DNA of 64,000 nt, from contig JHYZ01000019.1 in NCBI GenBank assembly GCA_000621185.1, positions 1 through 64,000 on the forward strand. Reading direction: 5' to 3'. Position 1 is the stretch's first letter, and each line of letters starts with the position of its first letter. The position numbers and the translations under genes were made by a program. The notes beneath the pieces are model-generated. The model did no database searches, had not been told where the DNA came from, and saw nothing but the letters and a program-made list of their open reading frames with translations. This DNA comes from Franconibacter pulveris DSM 19144 (lineage in GTDB: Bacteria; Pseudomonadota; Gammaproteobacteria; Enterobacterales; Enterobacteriaceae). Shown one piece after another: positions 35,207 through 43,859 of the stretch.

Positions 35207-36010
35207 GTGAAAATCTACTGGCGCGCTACGGCGTTCATTGTTGCCCTGGCGAGCAGCCCGGCGCTTCAGGCTAAAGCGTTAACCGTCATGATCTCGGGCG
35301 GCTTTAAGGCGGCATGGGAAACCCTCGCCCCGCGTTTTGCAGCGCGGGAAGGGGTTCACCTTCACACGGTTGCAGGCCCGTCCATGGGCGATACGCCACA
35401 GGCCATTCCGCAAAGGCTGGCGCGGGGTGAAAAGGCCGATGTGGTTATCATGGTGGGAAGCGCGCTGGAAAAACTCGCCGCGCAGGGCCAGACCCTGCCT
35501 GGCTCGCGGGTAGAACTGGCGGACTCGCTTGTCGGCGCGGTGATAAAGCAGGGCGCGACGCCGGTGAGCATTAAAACCGAGGATGAACTCCGCGCCGCTT
35601 TGCGCAACGCCCGCTCGATAGCCTACTCCGACAGCGCCAGCGGCAGGTATGTCAGCGAGCAGCTGTTCCGGCGGCTTGGCATTGCAGAAGAGGTGAAAGA
35701 GAAAGCGCACCGGGTTGACAGGATCCCGGTGGCCTCGGTGGTGGCGAAAGGCGAATATGCGCTGGGTTTCCAGCAGGTGAGCGAGCTGCTGCCGGTGCCG
35801 GGCGTGACCTTCATTGGCGAACTGCCGGAAAAGGTGCAATACACCACGCGGTTTGCCGGTGCGGTGACCGCCACCTCGGCAAACCGCCATGAGGCGGCGG
35901 ATTTGCTGCGCTATTTGTCCTCGCCGGAGGTGCAAAACGTCGTTCAGTCAACCGGCCTTCGCTCTGTGAAGGCGAAGCACGCCGTCAAAGCGAGCGATAC
36001 CGTTCAATAA
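35207..36010 (+). CDS. periplasmic substrate-binding protein, ModA-like, without ABC partners
   Basis: GTG start with AAGGAGA overlapping the symporter stop, so the two genes form an operon. The 267-residue protein has a signal peptide (1-22, ending ALQA) and a molybdate-type binding fold: MISGGFKAAWETLAPRFA near the start, then DVVIMVGSALEKLA and SDSASGRYVSEQLF, as in ModA-like extracellular proteins. No ABC permease or ATPase accompanies it. It may deliver the organic acid to the MFS symporter or sense it in the periplasm. Its 3' end overlaps the LysR gene by 26 bases. Confidence 0.8.
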   Translation: MKIYWRATAFIVALASSPALQAKALTVMISGGFKAAWETLAPRFAAREGVHLHTVAGPSMGDTPQAIPQRLARGEKADVVIMVGSALEKLAAQGQTLPGSRVELADSLVGAVIKQGATPVSIKTEDELRAALRNARSIAYSDSASGRYVSEQLFRRLGIAEEVKEKAHRVDRIPVASVVAKGEYALGFQQVSELLPVPGVTFIGELPEKVQYTTRFAGAVTATSANRHEAADLLRYLSSPEVQNVVQSTGLRSVKAKHAVKASDTVQ

Positions 36011-36884
36011 GGGTGTTTTCCAGCTCCTGCGCCACATGGGAAAGCATGCGCCCGCTTCTTCTCAGCAGGCCGACCGTTCGCGTGACGACCGGCCCGGTGA
36101 GCGCGACTTTTGTCAGCGCGGAATGCGCGGACAGCGGCATCGACATCGCGGGCACGGCGGCGATGCCAAGCCCGGCTTCCACCATGCCGAGCATGGTGGT
36201 CACGTGGCGCGTCTCACAGATGCTGGGCCGTTCGGGCGCAATCTCCGCCAGCGCCTGGTCGAGCAGGGTGCGGTTCCCCGACGTTTTATCCAGCCCAACC
36301 CAGTCGTGCCGGTAAAATTCTTGCCAGGTGATGCTTTTTTTACCGGCAATAGCGTGTTCAGGCCGACAGGCCGCCACGTACTCATCGTTGAGCAACGGCA
36401 GAAATTCGATATCGGGCTGCGTGCTGCCGGAAAAGCTGATGCCGAAATCCGCCTGGCCGCTCATGACCGAGTCGTAGACGTTACCCGCGCTGCTGTCGAT
36501 AAGCTTGATGCGCACGCGGGGGTATCTGGCCTGAAAGCTGCGGATGACGTTCGGCATAAAGTAGTAAGCGGCAGAGGGGACGCAGGCGACGGTAATCAGC
36601 CCGGTGCGGGCTAAGCTGACTTCGCTGAGATCCGCCATCACCGCTTCAAAATCCGCCAGTAACTGGCCCGAGCGCTCGGCGAAAGCCTGCCCCTTGAGCG
36701 TGAGCGTCACCCGCCGGGTTGTCCTTTCAAACAGCTTTAATCCCAGCGCGCTTTCGAGCTTATCAATGCGGCGGCTGAGCGCCGGTTGCGAAAGACAGAT
36801 AGACTCCGCCGCCAGCCGAAAGTTGCCGTACTCCACCAGGGCCCGAAACGCGTAAAGGTCATTGAGGTCAAAATTCACGGGCAT
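35985..36884 (-). CDS. LysR-family regulator
   Basis: A 299-residue regulator. HTH at residues 4-64 (LNDLYAFRALVEYGNFRLAA, SICLSQPALSRRIDKLES), ligand domain from about 92 (LITVACVPSAAYYFMPNVIRSFQ). It faces the binding-protein gene and overlaps its end by 26 bases, and is divergent from the enolase-superfamily operon at 37395 across 510 bases. It could control either neighbour: the organic-acid uptake genes or the dehydratase/ABC operon. The overlapping tail points to the former, the divergent layout to the latter. Confidence 0.9.
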   Translation of the reverse strand: MPVNFDLNDLYAFRALVEYGNFRLAAESICLSQPALSRRIDKLESALGLKLFERTTRRVTLTLKGQAFAERSGQLLADFEAVMADLSEVSLARTGLITVACVPSAAYYFMPNVIRSFQARYPRVRIKLIDSSAGNVYDSVMSGQADFGISFSGSTQPDIEFLPLLNDEYVAACRPEHAIAGKKSITWQEFYRHDWVGLDKTSGNRTLLDQALAEIAPERPSICETRHVTTMLGMVEAGLGIAAVPAMSMPLSAHSALTKVALTGPVVTRTVGLLRRSGRMLSHVAQELENTLIERYRSL

Positions 36885-37394
36885 AGCGGTATCTCGTCCT
36901 TTTACTGCGAAAATTCAACGTAGCGTTCCTTTGCCCGGCCTCCTCTGCGCAAGCAGGGCACCGCCTGTTATAGCAGAACAGGCGGGTAAAAGGGGGATGC
37001 GATTAACTTAAATGAAACATAAAAGCAACAAATGCCATGCACCGTTCCCGCGCTTGAGAAAAAAACGGTGCCGAAGCCGCCAGCAGAAAGCGCCAGAGGG
37101 GATAGAGACCTGAGCTTCCGCCTGATGTGACGGCGCGCTAATTTCCCGCTCCCGGCCTGGTCTGACCCATCTCACACTTTGCACTTCTTTTGTGAAAACC
37201 ATCACTTAACTTCGTGCTGTCGCCCAAAAAATCACCGTCTGTTAGTGAACATTTTCCGAGGACATGGTGATTTTTTGTGCCTAGATTGAGCATTGAAACG
37301 GCTTTTTAATTACGTAAAACCTGCTTGCCGATTTCGGTAATCCGCAGGGCTGATAAACAGAACATGAATTACCCTGCCTTTTTAAGGACCGACC
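36885..37394. other. divergent spacer, lysR / dehydratase-ABC operon
   Basis: No gene. It contains the 12-bp-arm inverted repeat at 37225-37277 and an AAGGA site at 37385. The rest has no feature I can name. Confidence 0.5.
37225..37277 (+). promoter_or_regulatory. long inverted repeat ahead of the dehydratase-ABC operon
   Basis: CAAAAAATCACC (37225-37236) and GGTGATTTTTTG (37266-37277) are perfect 12-bp inverted copies 29 bases apart, 118 bases before the first start codon. In RNA it would be a long hairpin ending in U-rich pairing; in DNA it could be a pair of regulator half-sites. Confidence 0.7.
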
Positions 37395-38549
37395 ATGAAA
37401 ATTGAATCTGTAAACGTTACCCTCTTCCAGTACCTCTCGCGCCGGGTTTCTGACAGCGCCGGGCATTCGCACCCGGGCCCGGAGAGTATGGCGAAAATGG
37501 CCATGCTGACGATTACCGCCGACGATGGCACGCAGGGGTTTTCTTTTGCGCCGCCGGAAGTGGTGCGCCCCTTTGTCGTCAATACTTTTTTGCGCAAGGT
37601 CATGGTCGGTCAGGAGGCGTTTAACCGCGAACGCATCTGGCAGGCTCTCGCGCACTGGCAGCGGGGCAGCGCGCACCAGCTCACTGAACGCGCGCTCTCG
37701 TTTGTGGAACAGGCGCTGTGGGATTTAATCGGCCGCAAGCTCAACATGCCGGTTTATAAATTGCTCGGCGGCTTTCGCGATAAAGTGCCCGCCTATGGCA
37801 GCACCATGTGTGGGGACGACCTCGCAGGCGGCCTTTCCACCCCGGATGAGTATGCCGCTTTCGCCGAAAAGCTGGTGGCGCGCGGCTATAAGGCCATCAA
37901 GCTGCATACCTGGATGCCGCCCGTCTCTTTCGCCCCTGACCCGAAAATGGACGTTAAAGCCTGCGCCGCCGTGCGCGAAGCGGTGGGACCGGATATTGAC
38001 CTGATGATTGACGGTTATCACTGGTACAGCCGCACCGAGGCGCTCTGGATAGGCAAGGCGCTGGAAAAGCTCAACTTCGCCTGGTTTGAAGAGCCGATGG
38101 AGGAGGAGAGCATGGATTCCTACCGCTGGCTGGCGGAAAACCTGTCTATTCCCGTCATCGGGCCGGAAAGCCTCGGCGGCAAACACCACAGCCGGGCGGA
38201 CTGGGTGAAAGCAGGGGCGTGCGACATTCTTCGCGCAGGCGCCAACGGCGTAGGCGGCATCTCGCCCACCCTGAAAGTGGCGAGCCTTGCGGAATCGTTC
38301 GGCATGGATTGTGAAGTGCATGGCAACGGCGCGGCGAGCCTCGCGGTCATCGGCGCTATTCGCAACTGCCGCTGGTACGAGCGCGGGCTGCTGCATCCTT
38401 TCCTGGATTACGACGAGCCGGCGCCTTACCTCAACACGCTGGTCGACCCGATGGACGATGAAGGCTTTGTTCACCTGCCGCAGCGCCCCGGGCTCGGTGA
38501 AGACATTAACTTCGCCTATATCGAAGCGAACACCCTCAGCCACGACTGA
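37395..38549 (+). CDS. enolase-superfamily acid-sugar dehydratase, mandelate racemase subgroup
   Basis: A 384-residue two-domain enolase-superfamily enzyme. The barrel shows Lys169 and His171 (IKLHTW), metal ligands Asp206 (LMIDGYHWY), Glu232 (WFEEPM) and Glu258 (GPESLGG), and His309 (CEVHGNG) as the general base or acid. That set marks the mandelate racemase subgroup, most of whose members dehydrate sugar acids. KLH in place of the more common KxK is a distinctive feature. AAGGA precedes the ATG. It heads an operon with a Dpp/Opp-type ABC importer. Substrate unknown; dipeptide epimerase is unlikely because those lack the barrel His. Confidence 0.85.
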   Translation: MKIESVNVTLFQYLSRRVSDSAGHSHPGPESMAKMAMLTITADDGTQGFSFAPPEVVRPFVVNTFLRKVMVGQEAFNRERIWQALAHWQRGSAHQLTERALSFVEQALWDLIGRKLNMPVYKLLGGFRDKVPAYGSTMCGDDLAGGLSTPDEYAAFAEKLVARGYKAIKLHTWMPPVSFAPDPKMDVKACAAVREAVGPDIDLMIDGYHWYSRTEALWIGKALEKLNFAWFEEPMEEESMDSYRWLAENLSIPVIGPESLGGKHHSRADWVKAGACDILRAGANGVGGISPTLKVASLAESFGMDCEVHGNGAASLAVIGAIRNCRWYERGLLHPFLDYDEPAPYLNTLVDPMDDEGFVHLPQRPGLGEDINFAYIEANTLSHD

Positions 38550-38611
38550 CGAATAACAAAATCATGCCAGGCGTCTGCCCGGCAACCCTTACCCTACAAA
38601 ACGGTATACCT

Positions 38612-40234
38612 ATGAACAGAACTTCCTCGCTGGGGGCGTGCCTGCTCGCGCTCGCCATGATGATGGGGAGTGGTGCGGCGATAGCGAAAACGCCGCCCGA
38701 TCAGCTCATCATCGGTATGAACATGAACAACCTGCTGACGCTCGACCCGGCGGCCATGACCGGCAACGAAGTGGTGGGCATCGTGGTGAATCTTTACGAT
38801 TCGCTGGTAGAGCTGGACCCGACGCAGCTCACTCACGTTAAACCCGCGCTGGCGCACGCCTGGGAAGTCAGCCCGGACGGGCAAACCCTCACGTTTCATC
38901 TGCGTGATGACGTGAGGTTTCACTCCGGCAACCCGCTCACAGCGCAGGATGTGGTCTGGTCGATGCGCCGCATTCTCCACCTCAACCTCGCACAGGCGTC
39001 GGTGTGGAAATCCTACGGCTTCAGCAAAAAGAATATCGACCAGCAGGTCAGCGCCCCTGACGCGCATACGTTTCAGATTGTCTTACCGAAGGCCAACGAT
39101 CCGCAGCTCATCCTCTATTCGCTGGCGGCGCTCGGCAATCTGGGGGTGCTGGACAGCAAAACGGTCTCCCGGCATGCGGTGAACGATGATTGGGGCAACC
39201 GCTGGCTGACCACTAATGAAGCGGGTTCCGGACCGTTTATTCTGGAGAGCTGGCAGGCGAAAGATGTGCTGCGCATGAAGCGCAACCCCGGTTACTGGCG
39301 TGAGGAAGCGAAAATGAGCCGCGTAGTGCTGCGCCATTTCCAGGAGTCACAGACCCTGCGGCTGATGATTGAGAAAGGGGATCTGGATATCGCCAGCAAC
39401 ATGGCGGTTTCTGACATCAACGCCCTGCGCAATGACCCGGGCTTAACGGTGGACGCGGTGCAGCGCGGCACTGTCTATTACGTGGCGATGAGCATGAAAG
39501 AGCCGCACTTCAGCAATCCCAAAGTGCGCGAGGCGGTGCGCTATCTCATTGACTATCAGGGGATCAACAACGCGCTGATGCCGGGCTATGGCGTGCTGCA
39601 CCAGCGGCCGATAAAAAGCGGCATGCCCTCCACGCTGCCGGACCCGGGCTACCGGCTCGATATTGCCCGGGCGAAAAAACTGCTGGCGGAGGCGGGCTAC
39701 CCGGACGGGTTTGATACCACGCTTCGCGTGCTGGCGGACCAGCCCTTTCTCAATATCGCCATTGCGGTGCAGTCCACGCTGATGCAGGGCGGCATCAACG
39801 CCAAAATCATCACCGGCACCGGCAACCAGATTTACGGCGCGATGCGCGAGCGTAAATTCGACATGCTGGTGGGACGCGGCGGCAGCGGCATGGAGCCGCA
39901 TCCGCACTCAAGCTTACGCGCGCTGGTTTACAACCCCGATAACAGCGACGCCGCGCGGCTCACCAACTTTCAGGGCTGGCGCACCGGCTTTTACGACAAA
40001 CAGCTCAACGAGATGATCGACCGCGCGCTGCTTGAACGCGACCCGCAAAAGCAGGTGGCTGGTTATCAGGCTATCCAGACCCGCTACGATAAGCTTATCC
40101 CCGCGCTTATCCCGCTTTCGCAAATGGTGGATTCAGCGGTGGTGCGCAACGAGGTGAAGCACTACCAGCCGCATCCCTCCGCCACCACGTTTCTGCGTGA
40201 AGTGGATAAAACCAACGCAGGAGAGAAACCATGA
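38612..40234 (+). CDS. ABC transporter periplasmic binding protein (SBP_bac_5)
   Basis: The start at 38612 gives a normal signal peptide (1-26, ending AIAK) and 540 residues; the upstream in-frame ATG at 38564 adds residues with no purpose. The sequence follows DppA/OppA-like family 5 binding proteins (VVNLYDSLVELDP, AHAWEVSPDGQTLTFHLRDDVRFHSG). Such proteins capture peptides, but in operons with sugar-acid enzymes they often carry oligosaccharides or acids. Stop overlaps the next start by ATGA. Confidence 0.9.
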   Translation: MNRTSSLGACLLALAMMMGSGAAIAKTPPDQLIIGMNMNNLLTLDPAAMTGNEVVGIVVNLYDSLVELDPTQLTHVKPALAHAWEVSPDGQTLTFHLRDDVRFHSGNPLTAQDVVWSMRRILHLNLAQASVWKSYGFSKKNIDQQVSAPDAHTFQIVLPKANDPQLILYSLAALGNLGVLDSKTVSRHAVNDDWGNRWLTTNEAGSGPFILESWQAKDVLRMKRNPGYWREEAKMSRVVLRHFQESQTLRLMIEKGDLDIASNMAVSDINALRNDPGLTVDAVQRGTVYYVAMSMKEPHFSNPKVREAVRYLIDYQGINNALMPGYGVLHQRPIKSGMPSTLPDPGYRLDIARAKKLLAEAGYPDGFDTTLRVLADQPFLNIAIAVQSTLMQGGINAKIITGTGNQIYGAMRERKFDMLVGRGGSGMEPHPHSSLRALVYNPDNSDAARLTNFQGWRTGFYDKQLNEMIDRALLERDPQKQVAGYQAIQTRYDKLIPALIPLSQMVDSAVVRNEVKHYQPHPSATTFLREVDKTNAGEKP

Positions 40235-41268
40235 CCGTCGCACTTCTCGCCCCTGGCACGCGCGCCAGGCGTTTCTCAGGCCGCATTATGCAGGTAATGG
40301 TGACGCTCTTCGGCCTGCTGCTGTTAACGTTTTTTATCGGCCGGGTGATGCCCATCGACCCGGTGCTGGCGATTGTCGGGCCGGATGCCGACCAGAGCAC
40401 CTATCAGCAGGTTTACCACCAGTTGGGGTTTGATAAATCGCTGGCGACGCAGTTTGGCATTTACCTCACGAACCTGCTGCACGGCGATTTGGGCAACGCG
40501 CTGCTGACCGGTAAACCGGTGGCGCAGGACATTATCCGCGTCTTCCCGGCAACGCTTGAGCTTGCGACCATGGCCATTATCGTCGGCGCAGGGCTGGGCA
40601 TCCCGTTGGGGGTGCTGGCCGCCGCGAGGCGCAACAGCGTGACGGATTATGTGGTGCGCATTATCAGCCTCGCCGGGTACTCCACGCCGATTTTCTGGGT
40701 GGGGATGATGGGGCTGCTGGTGTTTTACGCCTGGCTGAGCTGGGTGGGCGGCGCTGGCAGGCTCGATCTCGGTCTCGACGGCATCGTGCCGCGGCGCACG
40801 GGGCTGATAACCGTCGATGCGCTGCTGGCCGGCAATGCCGCCGTTTTCTGGAACGCCATCAACCACCTGATATTGCCCGCCGCACTGCTGGGCTTCCATT
40901 CGCTGGCTTACATTAGCCGGATGACGCGCAGTTTTATGCTGGCGCAGCTCTCCCAGGAGTTCATCATCACCGCACGGGTAAAGGGGCTGACGGAACGGCA
41001 GGTTATCTGGAACCACGCCTTTCGCAATATCCTCGTTCAGCTTTTAACCGTGGTGGCGCTGGCTTATGGCTCGCTGCTGGAAGGGGCCGTGCTGATTGAA
41101 ACGGTCTTCTCCTGGCCGGGTTTCGGCTCCTACCTCACCAGCAGCCTGCTGCTCGGCGACATGAACGCCGTGATGGGCTGCGTGCTGGTGGTGGGCGTCA
41201 TTTTCGTGATGCTGAACCTGCTCTCCGACATGCTCTATCAACTCTTTGACCCGAGGACCAAATCATGA
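40231..41268 (+). CDS. ABC transporter permease, DppB-like
   Basis: A 345-residue inner-membrane permease with six helices. The family's ATPase-docking EAA loop is visible late in the protein (TARVKGLTERQVIWNHAFRN). ATGA overlaps join it to both neighbours. With the DppC-like subunit it forms the membrane channel. Confidence 0.92.
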   Translation: MTVALLAPGTRARRFSGRIMQVMVTLFGLLLLTFFIGRVMPIDPVLAIVGPDADQSTYQQVYHQLGFDKSLATQFGIYLTNLLHGDLGNALLTGKPVAQDIIRVFPATLELATMAIIVGAGLGIPLGVLAAARRNSVTDYVVRIISLAGYSTPIFWVGMMGLLVFYAWLSWVGGAGRLDLGLDGIVPRRTGLITVDALLAGNAAVFWNAINHLILPAALLGFHSLAYISRMTRSFMLAQLSQEFIITARVKGLTERQVIWNHAFRNILVQLLTVVALAYGSLLEGAVLIETVFSWPGFGSYLTSSLLLGDMNAVMGCVLVVGVIFVMLNLLSDMLYQLFDPRTKS

Positions 41269-42170
41269 CGGTTTTTCTGGACTCGCCCCTTGGCCGCGAC
41301 AGCCGGGAAGGGCGTCGGCGGGTAACGCGCGCGCTGCGGCTGACCGGCGCTTTTCTTGGCAAAATGGCGCGCAATCCGCTGACGGCGACGGGCGGTGGGA
41401 TTATTGCCCTGTTGCTGCTGGTGGCGATATTCGCGCCGCTCATCGCGCCCTGGCACCCGCTGGTGCAGGATCTCAACAACGCGCTGACGGCGCCGAATGC
41501 GCAGCACTGGTTCGGCACCGACGAGTTCGGGCGCGACATCTTCAGCCGGCTGGTCTACGGCTCGCGCATTACGCTTTATATCGTGCTGCTGGTTTCGGTT
41601 ACCGTCGGCCCGCTGGGGTTGCTGCTCGGCGTGACGGCGGGGTATTTCGGCGGCAAGGTCGATATGGTGTTAATGCGCGTGACGGATATTTTCATCTCCT
41701 TCCCGAGCCTGGTGCTGGCGTTGGCGTTTGTCGCCGCGCTCGGCCCGGGGCTTGAGCATGTGGTTATCGCCATTACGCTCACCGCGTGGCCGCCGATAGC
41801 GCGTCTGGCGCGGGCGGAAACCCTCTCGCTGCGCCAGGCGGATTTTATCTCCGCGGTGCGCCTGCAGGGCGCGTCGCCGGTGCGCGTGCTGTGGCGCCAC
41901 ATTGTGCCGCTCTGCCTGCCGTCGGTCATCATCCGCATCACTATGAACATGGCGGGGATAATCCTGACCGCCGCCGGGCTTGGCTTCCTGGGCCTCGGCG
42001 CGCAGCCGCCGCAGCCGGAGTGGGGTGCCATGATCTCAAGCGGGCGCACCTACATGATGGAGTGCTGGTGGGTGGTGACCATTCCGGGGCTGGCGATTTT
42101 AATCAACAGCCTGGCGTTTAACTTCTTAGGAGACGGCTTACGTGACATCCTCGATCCTCGCAACGACTAA
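41265..42170 (+). CDS. ABC transporter permease, DppC-like
   Basis: A 301-residue permease with an N-terminal helix (about 35-55) and the DppC-type signatures HWFGTDEFGRDIFSRLVYGS and the EAA loop (SAVRLQGASPVRVLWRHIVP). It pairs with the DppB-like subunit. The last 29 bases overlap the ATPase gene that follows. Confidence 0.92.
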   Translation: MTVFLDSPLGRDSREGRRRVTRALRLTGAFLGKMARNPLTATGGGIIALLLLVAIFAPLIAPWHPLVQDLNNALTAPNAQHWFGTDEFGRDIFSRLVYGSRITLYIVLLVSVTVGPLGLLLGVTAGYFGGKVDMVLMRVTDIFISFPSLVLALAFVAALGPGLEHVVIAITLTAWPPIARLARAETLSLRQADFISAVRLQGASPVRVLWRHIVPLCLPSVIIRITMNMAGIILTAAGLGFLGLGAQPPQPEWGAMISSGRTYMMECWWVVTIPGLAILINSLAFNFLGDGLRDILDPRND

Positions 42171-43005
42171 TTCGCCCTTGCTCGATGTCCGCAATCTGCA
42201 TGTCGATTTCAGCAACGGCGCGGCGGTGACGCACGCGGTGCGCGGCGTCTCTTTTCAACTGGGGCGCGAGAAGCTGGCTATCGTCGGCGAATCCGGCTCC
42301 GGCAAGTCCACCGTGGGCAGGGCGCTGCTGCATTTGCACCCGAAAAAAACCCGCATCACCGCCGAGAAAATGCAGTTCGGCGATATCGACCTGCGCACGG
42401 TCAGCGAGGCGCAAATGCGCCAGATCCGCGGCAAACGGATATCGATGATCATGCAGGATCCTAAGTATTCGCTGAACCCGGTGGTGCGCGTGGGCGATCA
42501 AATCGCTGAAGCCTGGCTTACGCACCATCGCGGGCGTAAAGCGCAGGCGAAAGAGAAAGCGCTGGCGATGCTGGAGGTAGTGCGCATTCGTCAGCCCGAG
42601 CGCGTTTACCAGCTTTACCCGCATGAGATTTCCGGCGGGCAAGGGCAGCGCATCATGATAGCCATGATGCTGATTACCGACCCGGAACTGGTGATAGCGG
42701 ATGAACCGACTTCGGCGCTGGATGTCTCGGTACGTCTGCAGGTGCTGGGGCTGCTGGATGACCTGGTGCAGTCGCGCGGGCTGGGGCTTATTTTTATCAG
42801 CCATGATATCAACCTGGTGCGCAGCTTTTGCGACCGGGTGCTGGTGATGTACGCCGGGCGGGTGGTGGAATCGCTCGCCGCCTGCGATTTGCACAAGGCG
42901 CAACACCCTTATACCCAGGGACTCATCGACTCCCTGCCGGAAATTCACCGCCGCCGCGCGGTATTACCGGTTCTGCAACGCCAGGCGAGCTGGCTCACGG
43001 ACTAA
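42142..43005 (+). CDS. ABC transporter ATPase, DppD-like
   Basis: GTG start with an AGGAGA site eight bases upstream, 287 residues. Walker A GESGSGKST (49-57), signature ISGGQGQR, Walker B LVIADEPT and an H-loop (ISHD) are all intact, and the C-terminal HPYTQGL segment of the oligopeptide ATPases is present. It energises uptake with the DppF-like partner. Confidence 0.92.
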   Translation: MTSSILATTNSPLLDVRNLHVDFSNGAAVTHAVRGVSFQLGREKLAIVGESGSGKSTVGRALLHLHPKKTRITAEKMQFGDIDLRTVSEAQMRQIRGKRISMIMQDPKYSLNPVVRVGDQIAEAWLTHHRGRKAQAKEKALAMLEVVRIRQPERVYQLYPHEISGGQGQRIMIAMMLITDPELVIADEPTSALDVSVRLQVLGLLDDLVQSRGLGLIFISHDINLVRSFCDRVLVMYAGRVVESLAACDLHKAQHPYTQGLIDSLPEIHRRRAVLPVLQRQASWLTD

Positions 43006-43015
43006 GGAGACGCAG

Positions 43016-43789
43016 ATGATAACAGTCAACCATCTTAACCTGACGTTTGGCGAGGGCAGCAGGCAGAACCAGGTGTTGCATGATGTCACTTTTGAGGTGC
43101 GGCCCGGCGAGATTTACGGGCTGGTGGGTGAATCCGGCTCCGGAAAAACCACGGTGCTGAAGTGCCTTGCGGGGCTGTTCACCCACTGGCGAGGCGAGCT
43201 GGCTATCAATAACGTTCCGCTGGAAAAGCGCATCAGCCGCGAGCGTTGTCGGCGGGTGCAGATGGTCTTTCAGGACCCTTATGGCTCGCTGCATCCGCGT
43301 CATACCATCAGCGATATCCTCGAAGAGCCGTTGCTGATTCACGGCATTCCCGAGCGTGACCGCCGCGTCAATAGTTTGCTGGACAGAGTGGGCCTTAGCA
43401 GGACGTTTCGCGACCGTTATCCGCACCAGCTTTCCGGGGGGCAGCGCCAGCGCGTGGCGATTGCGCGGGCGCTTATTCTGGAGCCGCAGGTTTTGCTGCT
43501 GGATGAGCCGACCTCGGCGCTGGACGTGTCGGTGCAGGCTGAGATCCTCAACCTGTTGGCCGAGCTACAGAAGGAGGCGAACCTGACTTATCTGATGGTA
43601 ACGCACGACCTTGGCGTCATCGCCCATCTGTGCCAGAAGGTGGCGGTGATGCAGTACGGCAAAATCCTCGAGACGCTTACGGTGGAAGCGCTGGTCAAAG
43701 GCGACGTCGCCACCGCCTACACCCGCATGTTGATTAACGGCAGCCAGCGCTATTCGCGGGAAATGGCGCGGGAAGTCGCGGCGTATTAA
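43016..43789 (+). CDS. ABC transporter ATPase, DppF-like
   Basis: A 257-residue ATPase with Walker A GESGSGKTT (38-46), LSGGQRQR and LLLDEPTSALD, all intact. An AAGGAG site is present. It is shorter than DppF (about 330 residues): the C-terminal oligopeptide extension is reduced, and the last gene of the operon ends here. Both ATPases are needed for the family's heterodimer. Confidence 0.92.
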   Translation: MITVNHLNLTFGEGSRQNQVLHDVTFEVRPGEIYGLVGESGSGKTTVLKCLAGLFTHWRGELAINNVPLEKRISRERCRRVQMVFQDPYGSLHPRHTISDILEEPLLIHGIPERDRRVNSLLDRVGLSRTFRDRYPHQLSGGQRQRVAIARALILEPQVLLLDEPTSALDVSVQAEILNLLAELQKEANLTYLMVTHDLGVIAHLCQKVAVMQYGKILETLTVEALVKGDVATAYTRMLINGSQRYSREMAREVAAY

Positions 43790-43816
43790 GTCAGCGTCGG
43801 GAGAAATCGAGGCGAT

Positions 43817-43839
43817 AAAAAAGCCCCTCTGCGAGGGGC
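43817..43839 (-). terminator. terminator of the SdaC-like permease gene
   Basis: GCCCCTC, loop TGC, GAGGGGC with a run of six T on the minus strand. It lies 20 bases past the permease stop. Confidence 0.9.
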
Positions 43840-43859
43840 ATAATGCAACCTGAGCGGCG

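Noticed and set aside
37395-38549. Dipeptide epimerase function for the enolase-superfamily gene, suggested by the peptide-type ABC genes
   Set aside because: The active site has a barrel His (His309) and KLH, as in acid-sugar dehydratases, and lacks the epimerase pattern of a Lys on each side.
42118-42948. 276-codon open frame on the minus strand
   Set aside because: Antisense to the DppD-like ATPase with intact Walker motifs; His/Gln/Arg-rich shadow.
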